This document shows, piece after piece, positions 33,008 to 41,765 of a stretch of 64,000 nucleotides of DNA (within the stretch, counting starts at the first letter, position 1; each line of letters begins with the position of its first letter). The notes below the pieces were generated by a model that worked only from the letters and a program-made list of their open reading frames with translations, did no database searches and was not told the DNA's origin. The stretch is from Devosia sp. 1566 (GTDB lineage Bacteria > Pseudomonadota > Alphaproteobacteria > Rhizobiales > Devosiaceae). The translations under genes were made by a program, and so were the position numbers. The stretch spans positions 434,001-498,000 of the forward strand of contig NZ_CP034767.1 in assembly GCF_004005995.1 (NCBI RefSeq), written 5' to 3'.

Positions 33008-34432
33008 GTGAAAACCATGATCAGCCCCGCCGCCCGTTTTTCCCGCTCTGCCCTTCACCGTTGCCTCTTGCCTACGCTTTGCGCGGCGCTGCTGATCCCC
33101 TCGGCCGCAACCGCCCCGGTGCAGGCGCAGGACGCTCAACTCAGCATCTCTGCAGCGGCTTATGGCGCGGTTCGCTCCACCACCGTCGCTCTCAACAAAT
33201 CGCTGATCGTCGATCTGCCAGCTGGCGTCGCCGAAGTAATCGTCTCCCAGCCTACAGTGGCTGCGGCGATCATGCGCACCCGGACCCGCGCCATCGTTCA
33301 GGGCATTGGCGGCGGCGATACCAATATCTTCTTTCTTGATGACCAGGGCCGCACCATCAGCGTGCTCGACATCAAGGTGCTCGAAGAACCCTCCCAGGTC
33401 GGCAACGCCCTGGAAGGCGCCCTGGCTCGCGTCATCCCAGGCTCCAATATCCAGGTTGAGTCCGTTACCCTCGGCCAACTCGGCGAAGAGGTCAATCGCG
33501 TCGTGCTGACCGGCACGGTGCAATCCGCCGAGGACCGAGATCGTGCCTTGGAAGTGGCAATTCAGTTCGCTGGTGATCCCAAGAACGTCGCCAACATCAT
33601 CGATGTGGCGGGCGCCCAGCAGGTCATGCTGCAGGTCACCGTGTCCGAGATCAACCGCAACACCGCCAAGGAATTGGGGATCAATCTGGCCGGCACGGCG
33701 GTGATTGGCGGGGTCAATCTTGGCTTCAACAACACCACTGCTGGCACCAATTTCACCACCAATGGTGCGACAGGCAACTTCCCCATCGCCAATGTGAATA
33801 TCGATGCCGAAATCCGTGCCCTTGAAACCCGCGGTGCCTTGCGGATTCTGGCTCAGCCAACCTTGACCGCTATATCGGGCCAAACTGCCAATTTCCTCGC
33901 CGGTGGCGAACTGCCCTATTACGATCTCGACGATGACGGCCGCCGCATCACCAACTACAAGCCCTACGGCGTCGAGCTTGATTTCACCCCCATTGTTAAG
34001 TCCAACGGTCAGATTGGCCTCAAGGTCGAAACCAGCGTGTCCGAGCCGCAGACCGACGGCTCGCTGAGCAAGCGTGGCGCCTCGACTTCCATCGAACTGC
34101 CAGCCGGCACGACGCTCGCGATCGGCGGGCTACTGCAGGAGCGGGTCAGCCAGGGCATCAACCAGATGCCCGGTTTGGGAAATATCCCGATCCTCGGTGC
34201 GCTGTTCCGCTCGCGTCAGTACCAAAGCCAGGAAACCGAACTCGTGATCCTGGTCACGCCATACCTGGTGCAGCCCACCCACGGCACCATTGCCGTGCCC
34301 ACCGATTTCAGCGAACCGGCCAGCGATGCCGAGGCGGTTTTCCTGGGCAAGATGGAAAAAATGTATGGCGTCGGCGGTCGCGCCGAAATGCGGGGCGGCT
34401 TCAGCGGCTCGGTCGGCTTCATGCTCGATTGA
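33008..34432 (+). CDS. cpaC: tad pilus secretin CpaC (RcpA)
   Basis: This 474-residue outer membrane secretin has a signal peptide (about 1-35), an N-terminal pilus domain (about 45-115), a BON-like/N1 domain (about 118-190, VNRVVLTGTVQSAEDRDRALEVA), and the secretin barrel (about 200-440, ending TELVILVTPYLVQP). Start GTG 33008 is used; ATG 33017 is a close alternative. It would form the outer membrane pore for the pilus. The gene normally next to it, cpaD, is not seen. Confidence 0.92.
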   Translation: MKTMISPAARFSRSALHRCLLPTLCAALLIPSAATAPVQAQDAQLSISAAAYGAVRSTTVALNKSLIVDLPAGVAEVIVSQPTVAAAIMRTRTRAIVQGIGGGDTNIFFLDDQGRTISVLDIKVLEEPSQVGNALEGALARVIPGSNIQVESVTLGQLGEEVNRVVLTGTVQSAEDRDRALEVAIQFAGDPKNVANIIDVAGAQQVMLQVTVSEINRNTAKELGINLAGTAVIGGVNLGFNNTTAGTNFTTNGATGNFPIANVNIDAEIRALETRGALRILAQPTLTAISGQTANFLAGGELPYYDLDDDGRRITNYKPYGVELDFTPIVKSNGQIGLKVETSVSEPQTDGSLSKRGASTSIELPAGTTLAIGGLLQERVSQGINQMPGLGNIPILGALFRSRQYQSQETELVILVTPYLVQPTHGTIAVPTDFSEPASDAEAVFLGKMEKMYGVGGRAEMRGGFSGSVGFMLD

Positions 34433-34464
34433 TGCGGCAGCAGGCGCCAAAGGAGAATAGTGTT

Positions 34465-35733
34465 ATGAGTTTTCTGACCCCCGAGCCCCGCAAGATCGAA
34501 GAAGGTGCGGCCGAGATCGCCTCGGGCGCTCGCCTCATTCCGCGCATCACCATCCAGGCCTTTTGCGAAAACAGCCAGACCGCCCAGCTGGTGGAAAGCG
34601 CCATCCACGACCGGCGCATGTCTAAGGTGGCCCTCACCACTCACAATGGTGGGCTCGATGGGGCAGTGGAAACCTATAAATCCAACCCTACGCCCAATCT
34701 GGTCATCATCGAAACCACCCTCCAGCCCGCCGAGATTTCGCGCGAACTGGAGCGTCTGGCCGAAGTATGCGATGCCTCCACCCGGCTAGTCGTTCTGGGC
34801 CATGTCAATGACGTGATGCTTTATCGCGAGCTGATCCGCTCCGGCGTATCGGAATATATCGTCCTGCCCGCCACCTCCCAGACCATTGTCGGCGCCATCA
34901 CCGAACTCTTTGCCTCCGATGGCGCCGCCCCGATCGGGCGCACTGTGGGCTTTGTGTCGGCCAAGGGTGGCGCCGGCGGCTCTACCATCGCCCATAACGT
35001 CGCATGGATGGTGTCCCAGACGCTGCGCCAAGATTCCTTGATCGTTGACATGGACCTGGCCTTTGGCACGGCCGGGCTCAACTTCAACCAGGATCCGCCC
35101 CATGGGCTCGCCGATGCGCTGCTGGCCAACCAGAAGGTCGACCAGACCATGCTGGATCGCCTGATGAGCAAGGCGGCCAACCACATCAACCTGCTGACCG
35201 CGCCGGTCACCCTCGACCAGACCTATGATTTCGAGGAACGCGAGTTCGAAGGCATCATCGAGATGTGCCAGGCGTCCATGCCGGTGGTGGTGCTCGATAT
35301 TCCCCATAGCTGGAGCGCCTGGGTGCGCCACACCCTCGCAACCATCGACGAGGTGGTGATCGTCGCCGAGCCCGATCTTGCCAATCTGCGCAACGCTAAA
35401 AACCTGTCCGACACCATCAAGGCGCTGCGCCCCACCGAAAGTGCCCCGAGCCTTGTGCTTAACAAGGTCGGCCTGCCGCGCCGGCCCGAGATCAGCGCCA
35501 GTGAATTTGCCAATTCCATCGAATGCCAGCTACTGGGCCAAGTGCCGTTTGATGCGGCTCTCTTCGGCACGGCCGCCAATAATGGGCAGATGATCGCCGA
35601 GGTCTCGGCCAACAACAAGATCAACGAAGTGTTCCGCGCCGTCGGCCTGCACGTCACTGGCCGGCAGGCACCGGGCGGGGCGGGCAAGTCCTCCGGCCTC
35701 AAAATGCCTTCATTCCTGAAAAAGCGAGCCTGA
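34465..35733 (+). CDS. cpaE: tad pilus assembly ATPase-like protein CpaE (TadZ)
   Basis: This 422-residue protein has an atypical receiver-like domain (about 28-150) and a MinD/ParA-like domain (about 155-400) with deviant Walker A KGGAGGSTIAHN. CpaE/TadZ proteins localise the Flp pilus machine to the pole. Start 34465 is supported by AAAGGAG at 34449-34455; an ATG at 34429 overlaps the cpaC stop and lacks a site of its own. It follows cpaC directly without a cpaD gene. Confidence 0.9.
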   Translation: MSFLTPEPRKIEEGAAEIASGARLIPRITIQAFCENSQTAQLVESAIHDRRMSKVALTTHNGGLDGAVETYKSNPTPNLVIIETTLQPAEISRELERLAEVCDASTRLVVLGHVNDVMLYRELIRSGVSEYIVLPATSQTIVGAITELFASDGAAPIGRTVGFVSAKGGAGGSTIAHNVAWMVSQTLRQDSLIVDMDLAFGTAGLNFNQDPPHGLADALLANQKVDQTMLDRLMSKAANHINLLTAPVTLDQTYDFEEREFEGIIEMCQASMPVVVLDIPHSWSAWVRHTLATIDEVVIVAEPDLANLRNAKNLSDTIKALRPTESAPSLVLNKVGLPRRPEISASEFANSIECQLLGQVPFDAALFGTAANNGQMIAEVSANNKINEVFRAVGLHVTGRQAPGGAGKSSGLKMPSFLKKRA

Positions 35734-35772
35734 GGCGCTTTGGCAAGCGCTGGCTAGAACGGTACAACGAGC

Positions 35773-37257
35773 ATGTTTGGTAAGCGTACATCCTTTGGCG
35801 GCAATACTCCCGGCGTCAATGTAGCCCCGCCGGCGCGGCCGCCCGAGCGTGCGCCCGTCCGTGCCGATCCGGTGCGCCGGGCCAGCGACGAGGCTGCCGC
35901 AATGCGCCTGCGCGGTGAGGAGGTGGTTGATGTGCGCACCCCGGTCGATGCGCAGCGCGACAAGGAATATTTCGCCACCAAGTCGGCCATCTTCAACGCC
36001 CTGATCGATTCCATCGACCTGTCGCAGCTGGCCACCATGGACCAGGACGCGGCGCGAGAGGAAATTCGCGACATCGTCGCCGAGATCATCGCGCTCAAAT
36101 CCATCATCATGTCGATCTCCGAGCAGGAAGACCTGCTCGAGGATATCTGCAACGACGTGTTGGGCTATGGCCCGCTCGAGCCCTTGCTGGCGCGCGACGA
36201 CATCGCCGACATCATGGTGAACGGCTCCCAGAAATGCTATATCGAAGTGGGCGGCCGGGTGCGGCTCACCAATGTGCGCTTTCGCGACGACGCCCATCTG
36301 ATGAATGTGTGCCAGCGCATCGTGAGCCAGGTCGGCCGGCGCGTTGATGAAAGCTCCCCCATCTGCGACGCCCGCTTGCCCGATGGCTCGCGCGTCAACG
36401 TCATTGCGCCCCCGCTCGCCATCGACGGGGCTGCGCTCACCATCCGTAAGTTCAAAAAGGACAAGCTGACCCTTCAGCAGCTGGTCAAATATGGCTCGAT
36501 CTCACCCGAAGGCGCCGAAGTGCTGCGCATCCTGGGCCGCGTGCGCGCCAATGTGCTGATCTCGGGCGGTACCGGCTCGGGCAAGACCACTCTCCTCAAT
36601 TGCCTCACCGCCTTCATCGAAAAGGACGAGCGGGTCATCACCTGCGAGGACTCCGCCGAACTGCAGCTGCAGCAGCCCCATGTGGTGCGCCTTGAAACCC
36701 GCCCGCCCAATCTGGAGGGGGAAGGGGAGATCACCATGCGCGATCTCATCAAGAACTGCCTGCGTATGCGCCCCGAACGCATCATCGTGGGCGAAGTGCG
36801 TGGCCCCGAAAGCTTCGACCTGCTCCAGGCCATGAACACCGGCCATGACGGCTCCATGGGCACGCTGCACGCCAACAGCCCTCGGGAAGCGCTGTCGCGT
36901 CTTGAATCCATGATCACCATGGGCGGCTATTCGCTGCCCAGCCGCACCATCCGCGAAATGATCGTGTCGTCCATCGACGTGGTCGTGCAGGCCGCGCGCC
37001 TGCGCGATGGTTCGCGCCGCATCACCCATATTTCCGAAGTGCTGGGGATGGAAGGCGATGTGATCGTGACCCAGGACATCTTCCTTTACGACATCATGGG
37101 CGAAGACCAGAACGGCATGCTGCTGGGGCGCCATCGCTCCACCGGCATCACCAAGCCCCAGTTCAGCGAGCGCGCCCGCTATTTCAACGAAGAAGCCAAT
37201 CTGATCGAGGCGCTGGAAAACGCCAATGTCGAGCAGAACGAGCTGTTGGGGGCATAG
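35773..37257 (+). CDS. cpaF: tad pilus motor ATPase CpaF (TadA)
   Basis: This 494-residue secretion ATPase has a variable N-terminus (about 1-75), an N-terminal domain with [13 protein letters not shown] and the ADIMVNG motif, and the RecA-like domain with Walker [10 protein letters not shown], Asp box TCEDSAELQ, Walker [13 protein letters not shown] and His box [13 protein letters not shown]. It powers Flp pilus assembly. It is followed 2 nt later by tadB. Confidence 0.95.
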   Translation: MFGKRTSFGGNTPGVNVAPPARPPERAPVRADPVRRASDEAAAMRLRGEEVVDVRTPVDAQRDKEYFATKSAIFNALIDSIDLSQLATMDQDAAREEIRDIVAEIIALKSIIMSISEQEDLLEDICNDVLGYGPLEPLLARDDIADIMVNGSQKCYIEVGGRVRLTNVRFRDDAHLMNVCQRIVSQVGRRVDESSPICDARLPDGSRVNVIAPPLAIDGAALTIRKFKKDKLTLQQLVKYGSISPEGAEVLRILGRVRANVLISGGTGSGKTTLLNCLTAFIEKDERVITCEDSAELQLQQPHVVRLETRPPNLEGEGEITMRDLIKNCLRMRPERIIVGEVRGPESFDLLQAMNTGHDGSMGTLHANSPREALSRLESMITMGGYSLPSRTIREMIVSSIDVVVQAARLRDGSRRITHISEVLGMEGDVIVTQDIFLYDIMGEDQNGMLLGRHRSTGITKPQFSERARYFNEEANLIEALENANVEQNELLGA

Positions 37258-37259
37258 CC

Positions 37260-38234
37260 GTGAACGCGCTCCTGCTTGCTCTTCTGGCTATGGTCGCGGT
37301 CGGCGCCGCCGGCTTTGCCTTGGTGCCTTCGGCCCTCGGCAGCAGCCGCAGGGCCGCCAAGCGCCGCGCCGCATTCAAGGTCGACCGGGGTACGCGCCTT
37401 GCGACCGACAGCGCCCGCGTGCGGGACCAGCGCCGCAAAAGCGTGCAGGACGCGCTCAAGAGCCAGACCGATGCCCTCAACGCCAAAAAGCGCGTGCACC
37501 TGCCGCAGCTGCTGTTCCAGGCCGGGATGACCATCAAGCCAGCGACCTTTATCCGCAACAGCATCATCGCCGGCGTGATCATCTTCCTGCTGCTGGTTCT
37601 GGTGCAGGTGCCGTTTTATTTCGCCGCGATCTTTGCCGTGGCGGGCGCTTATCTGGGCCCGCGCATGTATGTCAGCCGCAAGCGGCGCAAATACCAGGAC
37701 AAGTTCCTCGACGAACTGCCCAACGCGGTGGAAGCCATTGTGCGTGGCGTCAAAACCGGCCTGCCGCTCAACGATTCCATCCGCGTCGTCGCCAAGGACG
37801 CCAAGGAGCCGGTGAAGTCCGAATTCCAGCGCGTGCTCGACCAGCAAAGCTTTGGCATGTCGATGACCGATGCGGTGCAGGTGCTGCTCGAGCGCGTACC
37901 CCTGGCCGAGGTCAACTTCTTTGTGGTGGTGATCAGCGTCCAGCAACAGGCGGGCGGCAATCTGAGCGAAGCGCTGGGGAACCTCGCCCGCGTTTTGCGC
38001 AACCGCAAGAAGATGAAGCAAAAGGTCAAGGCGATGTCGTCCGAAGCCAAGGCTTCGGCGGGGATCATCGGCTCGCTCCCCTTCGTCGTGGCCACGCTGG
38101 TCAGCGTCGTGTCGCCCGCTTATCTGGCGCCGCTTTTCACCACGCCGCTCGGCAATATGTGGCTGGGCGTCGCCTTTGTGATGCTCTCATTCGGCGTCTT
38201 CGTGATGAACCGGATGATCCAGTTCGATTTCTAA
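37260..38234 (+). CDS. tadB: tad pilus platform protein TadB
   Basis: This 324-residue inner membrane protein has a first helix at about 1-25, two further helices around 98-135, and the T2SSF (GspF-like) domain at about 165-290 (FLDELPNAVEAIVRGVKTGLPLNDSIRVVA). Start is GTG, 2 nt after the cpaF stop. TadB and TadC form the inner-membrane platform on which CpaF acts. Confidence 0.93.
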   Translation: MNALLLALLAMVAVGAAGFALVPSALGSSRRAAKRRAAFKVDRGTRLATDSARVRDQRRKSVQDALKSQTDALNAKKRVHLPQLLFQAGMTIKPATFIRNSIIAGVIIFLLLVLVQVPFYFAAIFAVAGAYLGPRMYVSRKRRKYQDKFLDELPNAVEAIVRGVKTGLPLNDSIRVVAKDAKEPVKSEFQRVLDQQSFGMSMTDAVQVLLERVPLAEVNFFVVVISVQQQAGGNLSEALGNLARVLRNRKKMKQKVKAMSSEAKASAGIIGSLPFVVATLVSVVSPAYLAPLFTTPLGNMWLGVAFVMLSFGVFVMNRMIQFDF

Positions 38235-38258
38235 ACTCCTGGGCAAGGACGTGCTGTT

Positions 38259-39266
38259 GTGAACATTGTCGAGCTTTTGACCCAGCGCGAATTCCTGATT
38301 GCCGTGCTGGCCGCGGTTTCCGCGGCTGCCGTGGTGTTCACCTTTGGCTCGAGCCTGATCGTCAAGACGGAGATGAAGACCCGCATCAAGCGCGTGGCGC
38401 TGGAACGCGACAAGATGCGCGCCGAGGAGATGGCGCGGCTGCGCGGCAGCGCGCTGGGAAGCGATGGCCGCTCCTCCATTCGCCGCAATGCCGAAACCAA
38501 AACCTATATGAAAAAGGTGGTGGAGCGGTTCGACCTCAAAAAAGCGTTCCAGGACGATGCCACCGTCGACAAGCTCGCCATGGGCGGTTATCGCGGGCAG
38601 GGGCACCTGACCACCCATTTGTTCATGCGCTTTGCCACGCCGATCGGCATTTTCGTGCTGGTGGGTTTTTACTTCTTTGTCATGGCCCCCTCGCCCGAAC
38701 GGCCGGTTTATCTCAGCCTGCTTTACAGCATCGGCGCGGGGCTGGCGGGCTCCTACCTGCCCAAGCTGCTGCTGCAGAACGCCATCTCCAAGCGCCAGGC
38801 CTCCATCCGCAAGGCCTGGCCCGATTGCCTCGATCTGCTGCTGCTGTGCGTGGAAGCGGGCATGTCGATGGAACATGCCTTCAAGCGCGTGGCCAAGGAA
38901 ATCGGCCAGCAAAGCGTCGAGCTTGCTGAAGAGCTGACCCTCACCACCGCTGAATTGTCGTTTCTCGAAGATCGCGGCCGCGCCTATGAAAATCTGGGGC
39001 GCCGCACCGGGCTCGACAATGTGCGTTCGGTGATGACCGCGCTGATCCAGGCTGATCGCTACGGCACCTCGGTGGGCCAGGCCCTGCGCGTCATGGCCGA
39101 GGAAGGCCGCGAATCGCGCATGTCGGAAGCCGAGAAAAAGGCGGCATCGCTGCCCCCCAAGCTCACCGTGCCGCTGATCCTGTTTTTCCTGCCCGTGCTG
39201 TTCGTCGTCATCCTGGCCCCTGCCATGATCAAGGTCTTTGCCACCCCAATGAATACGGGGATGTAA
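38259..39266 (+). CDS. tadC: tad pilus platform protein TadC
   Basis: This 335-residue inner membrane protein has the T2SSF domain at about 185-315 (WPDCLDLLLLCVEAGMSMEHAFKRVAKE) and C-terminal helices ending FFLPVLFVVILAPAMIKVF. Start is GTG 38259, 24 nt after tadB. The stop is directly followed by an array of miniature hairpin repeats. Confidence 0.93.
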   Translation: MNIVELLTQREFLIAVLAAVSAAAVVFTFGSSLIVKTEMKTRIKRVALERDKMRAEEMARLRGSALGSDGRSSIRRNAETKTYMKKVVERFDLKKAFQDDATVDKLAMGGYRGQGHLTTHLFMRFATPIGIFVLVGFYFFVMAPSPERPVYLSLLYSIGAGLAGSYLPKLLLQNAISKRQASIRKAWPDCLDLLLLCVEAGMSMEHAFKRVAKEIGQQSVELAEELTLTTAELSFLEDRGRAYENLGRRTGLDNVRSVMTALIQADRYGTSVGQALRVMAEEGRESRMSEAEKKAASLPPKLTVPLILFFLPVLFVVILAPAMIKVFATPMNTGM

Positions 39267-39345
39267 GCGCAAGCACAGTTTGTCGCCCCAGCGCGAGCGC
39301 AGCCCGTCGCTCCCGCTCAATCGCAGCTTGTAGCGCCCCGCGAGC
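39267..39345 (+). repeat. miniature hairpin repeat array after tadC
   Basis: There are three or four imperfect units of about 20-24 nt. Each has an outer 3-bp pair, a short inner stem, a loop containing CAG, and a bulged T before the outer arm. Unit 1 is GCG-CAA ... TTG-T-CGC (39267-39286); unit 2 is GCG-CG ... CG-T-CGC (39291-39310); unit 3 is GCT-CAA ... TTG-T-AGC (39315-39334), where the outer pair has changed on both sides. The array shares its plan with those at 41601 and 53400. Confidence 0.6.
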
Positions 39346-39363
39346 GCCAGCCGGGCTCAAGCC

Positions 39364-40131
39364 TCAGCCCTGATCGACCTGTTCCCAGCGGTTCTGCTGG
39401 GTCAGCAGCGAGCGCACATAGGTCATGTTGCTTTCCACCTGCTCGGGCGGCAATTCGGCGGCATAAAGCGCACGCGCTTCGTCGAACCGGCCCTGCAGGC
39501 CCACAACCAGCGCCAGGTTCTGCCGCACGCGGGTATTGGCACCGCGCATGGTTACGGCGCGGCGCAGGTGCTGCTCGGCCCGGGGCAGTTCATTGGTCAT
39601 GGCATAGGACAGGCCCAGATTGGCCTCGATCGGGGCTTCCCCGGGGGCCAGGGCCAGGGCTTGCGTATAAAGCCGGCGCGCCTCCTCATTGCGTCCCAGC
39701 TGGTCCAGCGTTGCGCCCTTGACCAGTAGTGCATTCCAGTCCGGCGCATCCGGGCGGATGGCCTTGTCGATCACTGCCAGCGACTGGGTAAAGCGCCCAT
39801 CGGCCGTCAGCGCCTTGGCATAGGCGATGGTGATTTCGGTATCGGTGGGGTGATGCGTCATCCCCGCTTCCAGCACGGCCACGGCCTGCCCGCTTTGGCC
39901 CGCATCGCGCAGCGCGGCGGCATATTGGATGATGAGGTTCTTGTCCTTGGGCTGGCGCTTGTAGCGCTCGGTCAGTTCGCCCAGGCCCTGCTGACTCTGC
40001 ACTGCGGGCGTTTCCACTCCCGTCAGCGATCGGTTCGACGCACAACCGGCCAGCAGCAGTGTCGTCATCCCCGCCAACACGGCACAGCGCAGCAATGGGG
40101 GTAGGCAGGGCAGGGCAAGCACGGCAAACAC
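39364..40131 (-). CDS. tadD: TadD-like TPR lipoprotein
   Basis: This 255-residue protein has a lipoprotein signal with lipobox LLLAGC (Cys30) and about four tetratricopeptide repeats from residue 48 to 240 (for example DWNALLVKGATLDQLGRNEEARRLYTQAL). TadD proteins assist secretin and pilus assembly. It is transcribed toward tadC, with the repeat array between the two 3' ends. A start at 40068 would leave too short a signal peptide. Confidence 0.87.
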   Translation of the reverse strand: MFAVLALPCLPPLLRCAVLAGMTTLLLAGCASNRSLTGVETPAVQSQQGLGELTERYKRQPKDKNLIIQYAAALRDAGQSGQAVAVLEAGMTHHPTDTEITIAYAKALTADGRFTQSLAVIDKAIRPDAPDWNALLVKGATLDQLGRNEEARRLYTQALALAPGEAPIEANLGLSYAMTNELPRAEQHLRRAVTMRGANTRVRQNLALVVGLQGRFDEARALYAAELPPEQVESNMTYVRSLLTQQNRWEQVDQG

Positions 40132-40256
40132 CTCGAACCAGGAAAGCCTTCGCTTTAGTAGAACATTAACCCTAACGCGCCGTTAAGTCGGGCTTTGGCG
40201 ATTGCCGGTGGACCGCGACGCGCGCTAAGAAAGTGCACGATCTCAGGGACCAAGCC

Positions 40257-41615
40257 ATGACCACGACCCAGCCCATTGCCATCATCTGCCTTGCACCCGG
40301 CGGGCTCGATGGGGCCGGCCTCGACCCCACCATGCTGGCCTGGGCGCAGGCCAATGCGTTTGATGGCGAGCGCGGCCGCTTGCTGCCGGTCCCAGGCGAA
40401 AACGGGGCGCTTGGCGCTTATCTGTTCGGGCTTGGCGAGGCGGGCGATCGTTCCCCCATGGTGCTGGGCCTGGCGGGCGCCAAGCTTGCGCCCGGCGATT
40501 ACCGCCTGGCCGGAGCCTTCGGCGATCCGACGCTCGCGGCAGTGGCATTCCGCCTCGGCGCCTATCGCTTCACCCGCTATAAAAAAGGCAAGCCCGCCCC
40601 GCAGCTGGCGCTGCCCGAAGGCGCCGATCCCGCCGAAGTCGAGCGCCTCGTGGAAGCGGCGACCCTGGCACGCGACTGGATCAACACCCCGGCCAATGAT
40701 TTTGGCCCCGAAGAATTCGAGCGTCAGATCCGCGCCTTTGCCCAAGAGCGGGGCATGAGTGTTGCCGCCACCGTCGGCGAGGATCTGCTCGCCGCCGGCT
40801 TTCCCCTGATCCATGCCGTGGGGCGCGCCGGGCACCAGCCGCCGCGGCTGCTCGACCTTTCCTGGGGCAATCCCAGCCATCCCAAGGTGACGCTGGTGGG
40901 CAAAGGCGTGACCTTTGATACCGGCGGGCTCGACATCAAGAACGCGGCGGGCATGCTGTTGATGAAAAAGGACATGGGCGGCGCCGCCAATATTTTGGGC
41001 CTCGCCCATGCCATCGTGTCGGCCAAGCTCGGCCTGCGCCTGCGCGTCCTCATCCCCATTGTGGAAAACGCCATCGCCAGCGCCGCCTTCCGGCCGGGCG
41101 ACGTGCTCCCATCGCGCAAGGGCCTGACGGTCGAGATCGGCAACACCGATGCCGAGGGCCGGCTGATCCTGGCCGATGCGCTGGCGCTGGCCGATGAGGA
41201 GAGCCCCGAACTGCTGCTCGACATGGCAACGCTCACTGGTGCTGCCCGCGTTGCGCTCGGCCCGGAACTGCCCGCGCTGTTTTCCACCGATGATGCGCTG
41301 GCGCGCGAGCTTATGACCGCCGGCCTCGCCCTGGACGATCCGCTCTGGCAAATGCCGCTGTGGTCGCCCTACGATGCCATGATGAACAGCAAGATCGCCG
41401 ATGTGAACAATGCCGGGCAAGGGGGCTTTGCCGGCTCCATCACCGCCGCCTTGTTCATGCGCCGCTTTGTCGCCAATGCCCGCGCCTGGGTGCATCTCGA
41501 CATTATGGCCTGGGCCCCCGAAGCGCGCGCCGGCCGCCCCTTCGGCGCCACCGACCACGGCATCCGCGCGGTCTACGGTGTGCTCAAGGCGCGGTACCCC
41601 CGCGCAGCCTCGTAG
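40257..41615 (+). CDS. leucyl aminopeptidase family (M17) peptidase
   Basis: This 452-residue enzyme has the M17 metal-site motifs VGKGVTFDTGGLDIK (Lys and Asp ligands) and the signature NTDAEGRLILADAL (Asp and Glu ligands, catalytic Arg). It is shorter at the N-terminus than PepA and resembles the PepB-like group common in alphaproteobacteria. Start ATG 40257 follows CAGGGACC. The last four codons and the stop (RAAS then TAG) lie inside the first unit of a hairpin repeat array. Confidence 0.92.
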   Translation: MTTTQPIAIICLAPGGLDGAGLDPTMLAWAQANAFDGERGRLLPVPGENGALGAYLFGLGEAGDRSPMVLGLAGAKLAPGDYRLAGAFGDPTLAAVAFRLGAYRFTRYKKGKPAPQLALPEGADPAEVERLVEAATLARDWINTPANDFGPEEFERQIRAFAQERGMSVAATVGEDLLAAGFPLIHAVGRAGHQPPRLLDLSWGNPSHPKVTLVGKGVTFDTGGLDIKNAAGMLLMKKDMGGAANILGLAHAIVSAKLGLRLRVLIPIVENAIASAAFRPGDVLPSRKGLTVEIGNTDAEGRLILADALALADEESPELLLDMATLTGAARVALGPELPALFSTDDALARELMTAGLALDDPLWQMPLWSPYDAMMNSKIADVNNAGQGGFAGSITAALFMRRFVANARAWVHLDIMAWAPEARAGRPFGATDHGIRAVYGVLKARYPRAAS

Positions 41616-41748
41616 AGGCTGTCGCGCCCGCGCAGTCCGCCGCAACCCGCAGGGTTGTCGGCCCGCCGCAACCCGCAAGCTAATCGCCCCAGCGCAACCC
41701 GCAGGGTTGTCGCGTTCAGCCCCGCGCAGCCTCGTAGAGGCTGTCGCG
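41601..41748 (+). repeat. miniature hairpin repeat array at the aminopeptidase 3' end
   Basis: Two identical 26-nt units (41601-41626 and 41723-41748) have stem CAGCCTC/GAGGCTG with GTA loop, a bulged T and outer GCG/CGC. Between them, two units have stem CAACCC/GGGTTG with GCA loop (41643-41657, outer CCG/CGG; 41695-41709, outer GCG/CGC), and there is one decayed unit near 41667-41685. The stem sequence differs but pairing and the bulged T are preserved. Unit 1 contains the aminopeptidase stop codon. Confidence 0.75.
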
Positions 41749-41765
41749 TCCCGCTAAGCCCGCTC

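Noticed and set aside
31970-33883. A 637-codon minus-strand open frame over cpaB and cpaC
   Set aside because: Composition is typical of an antisense shadow; the plus strand encodes recognisable CpaB and secretin proteins with ribosome sites.
41601-41748. Possible small CRISPR array
   Set aside because: Units vary in sequence, spacing is irregular, there are no unique spacers of constant length, and no cas gene is present. The units fold into hairpins and fit interspersed palindromic repeats better.
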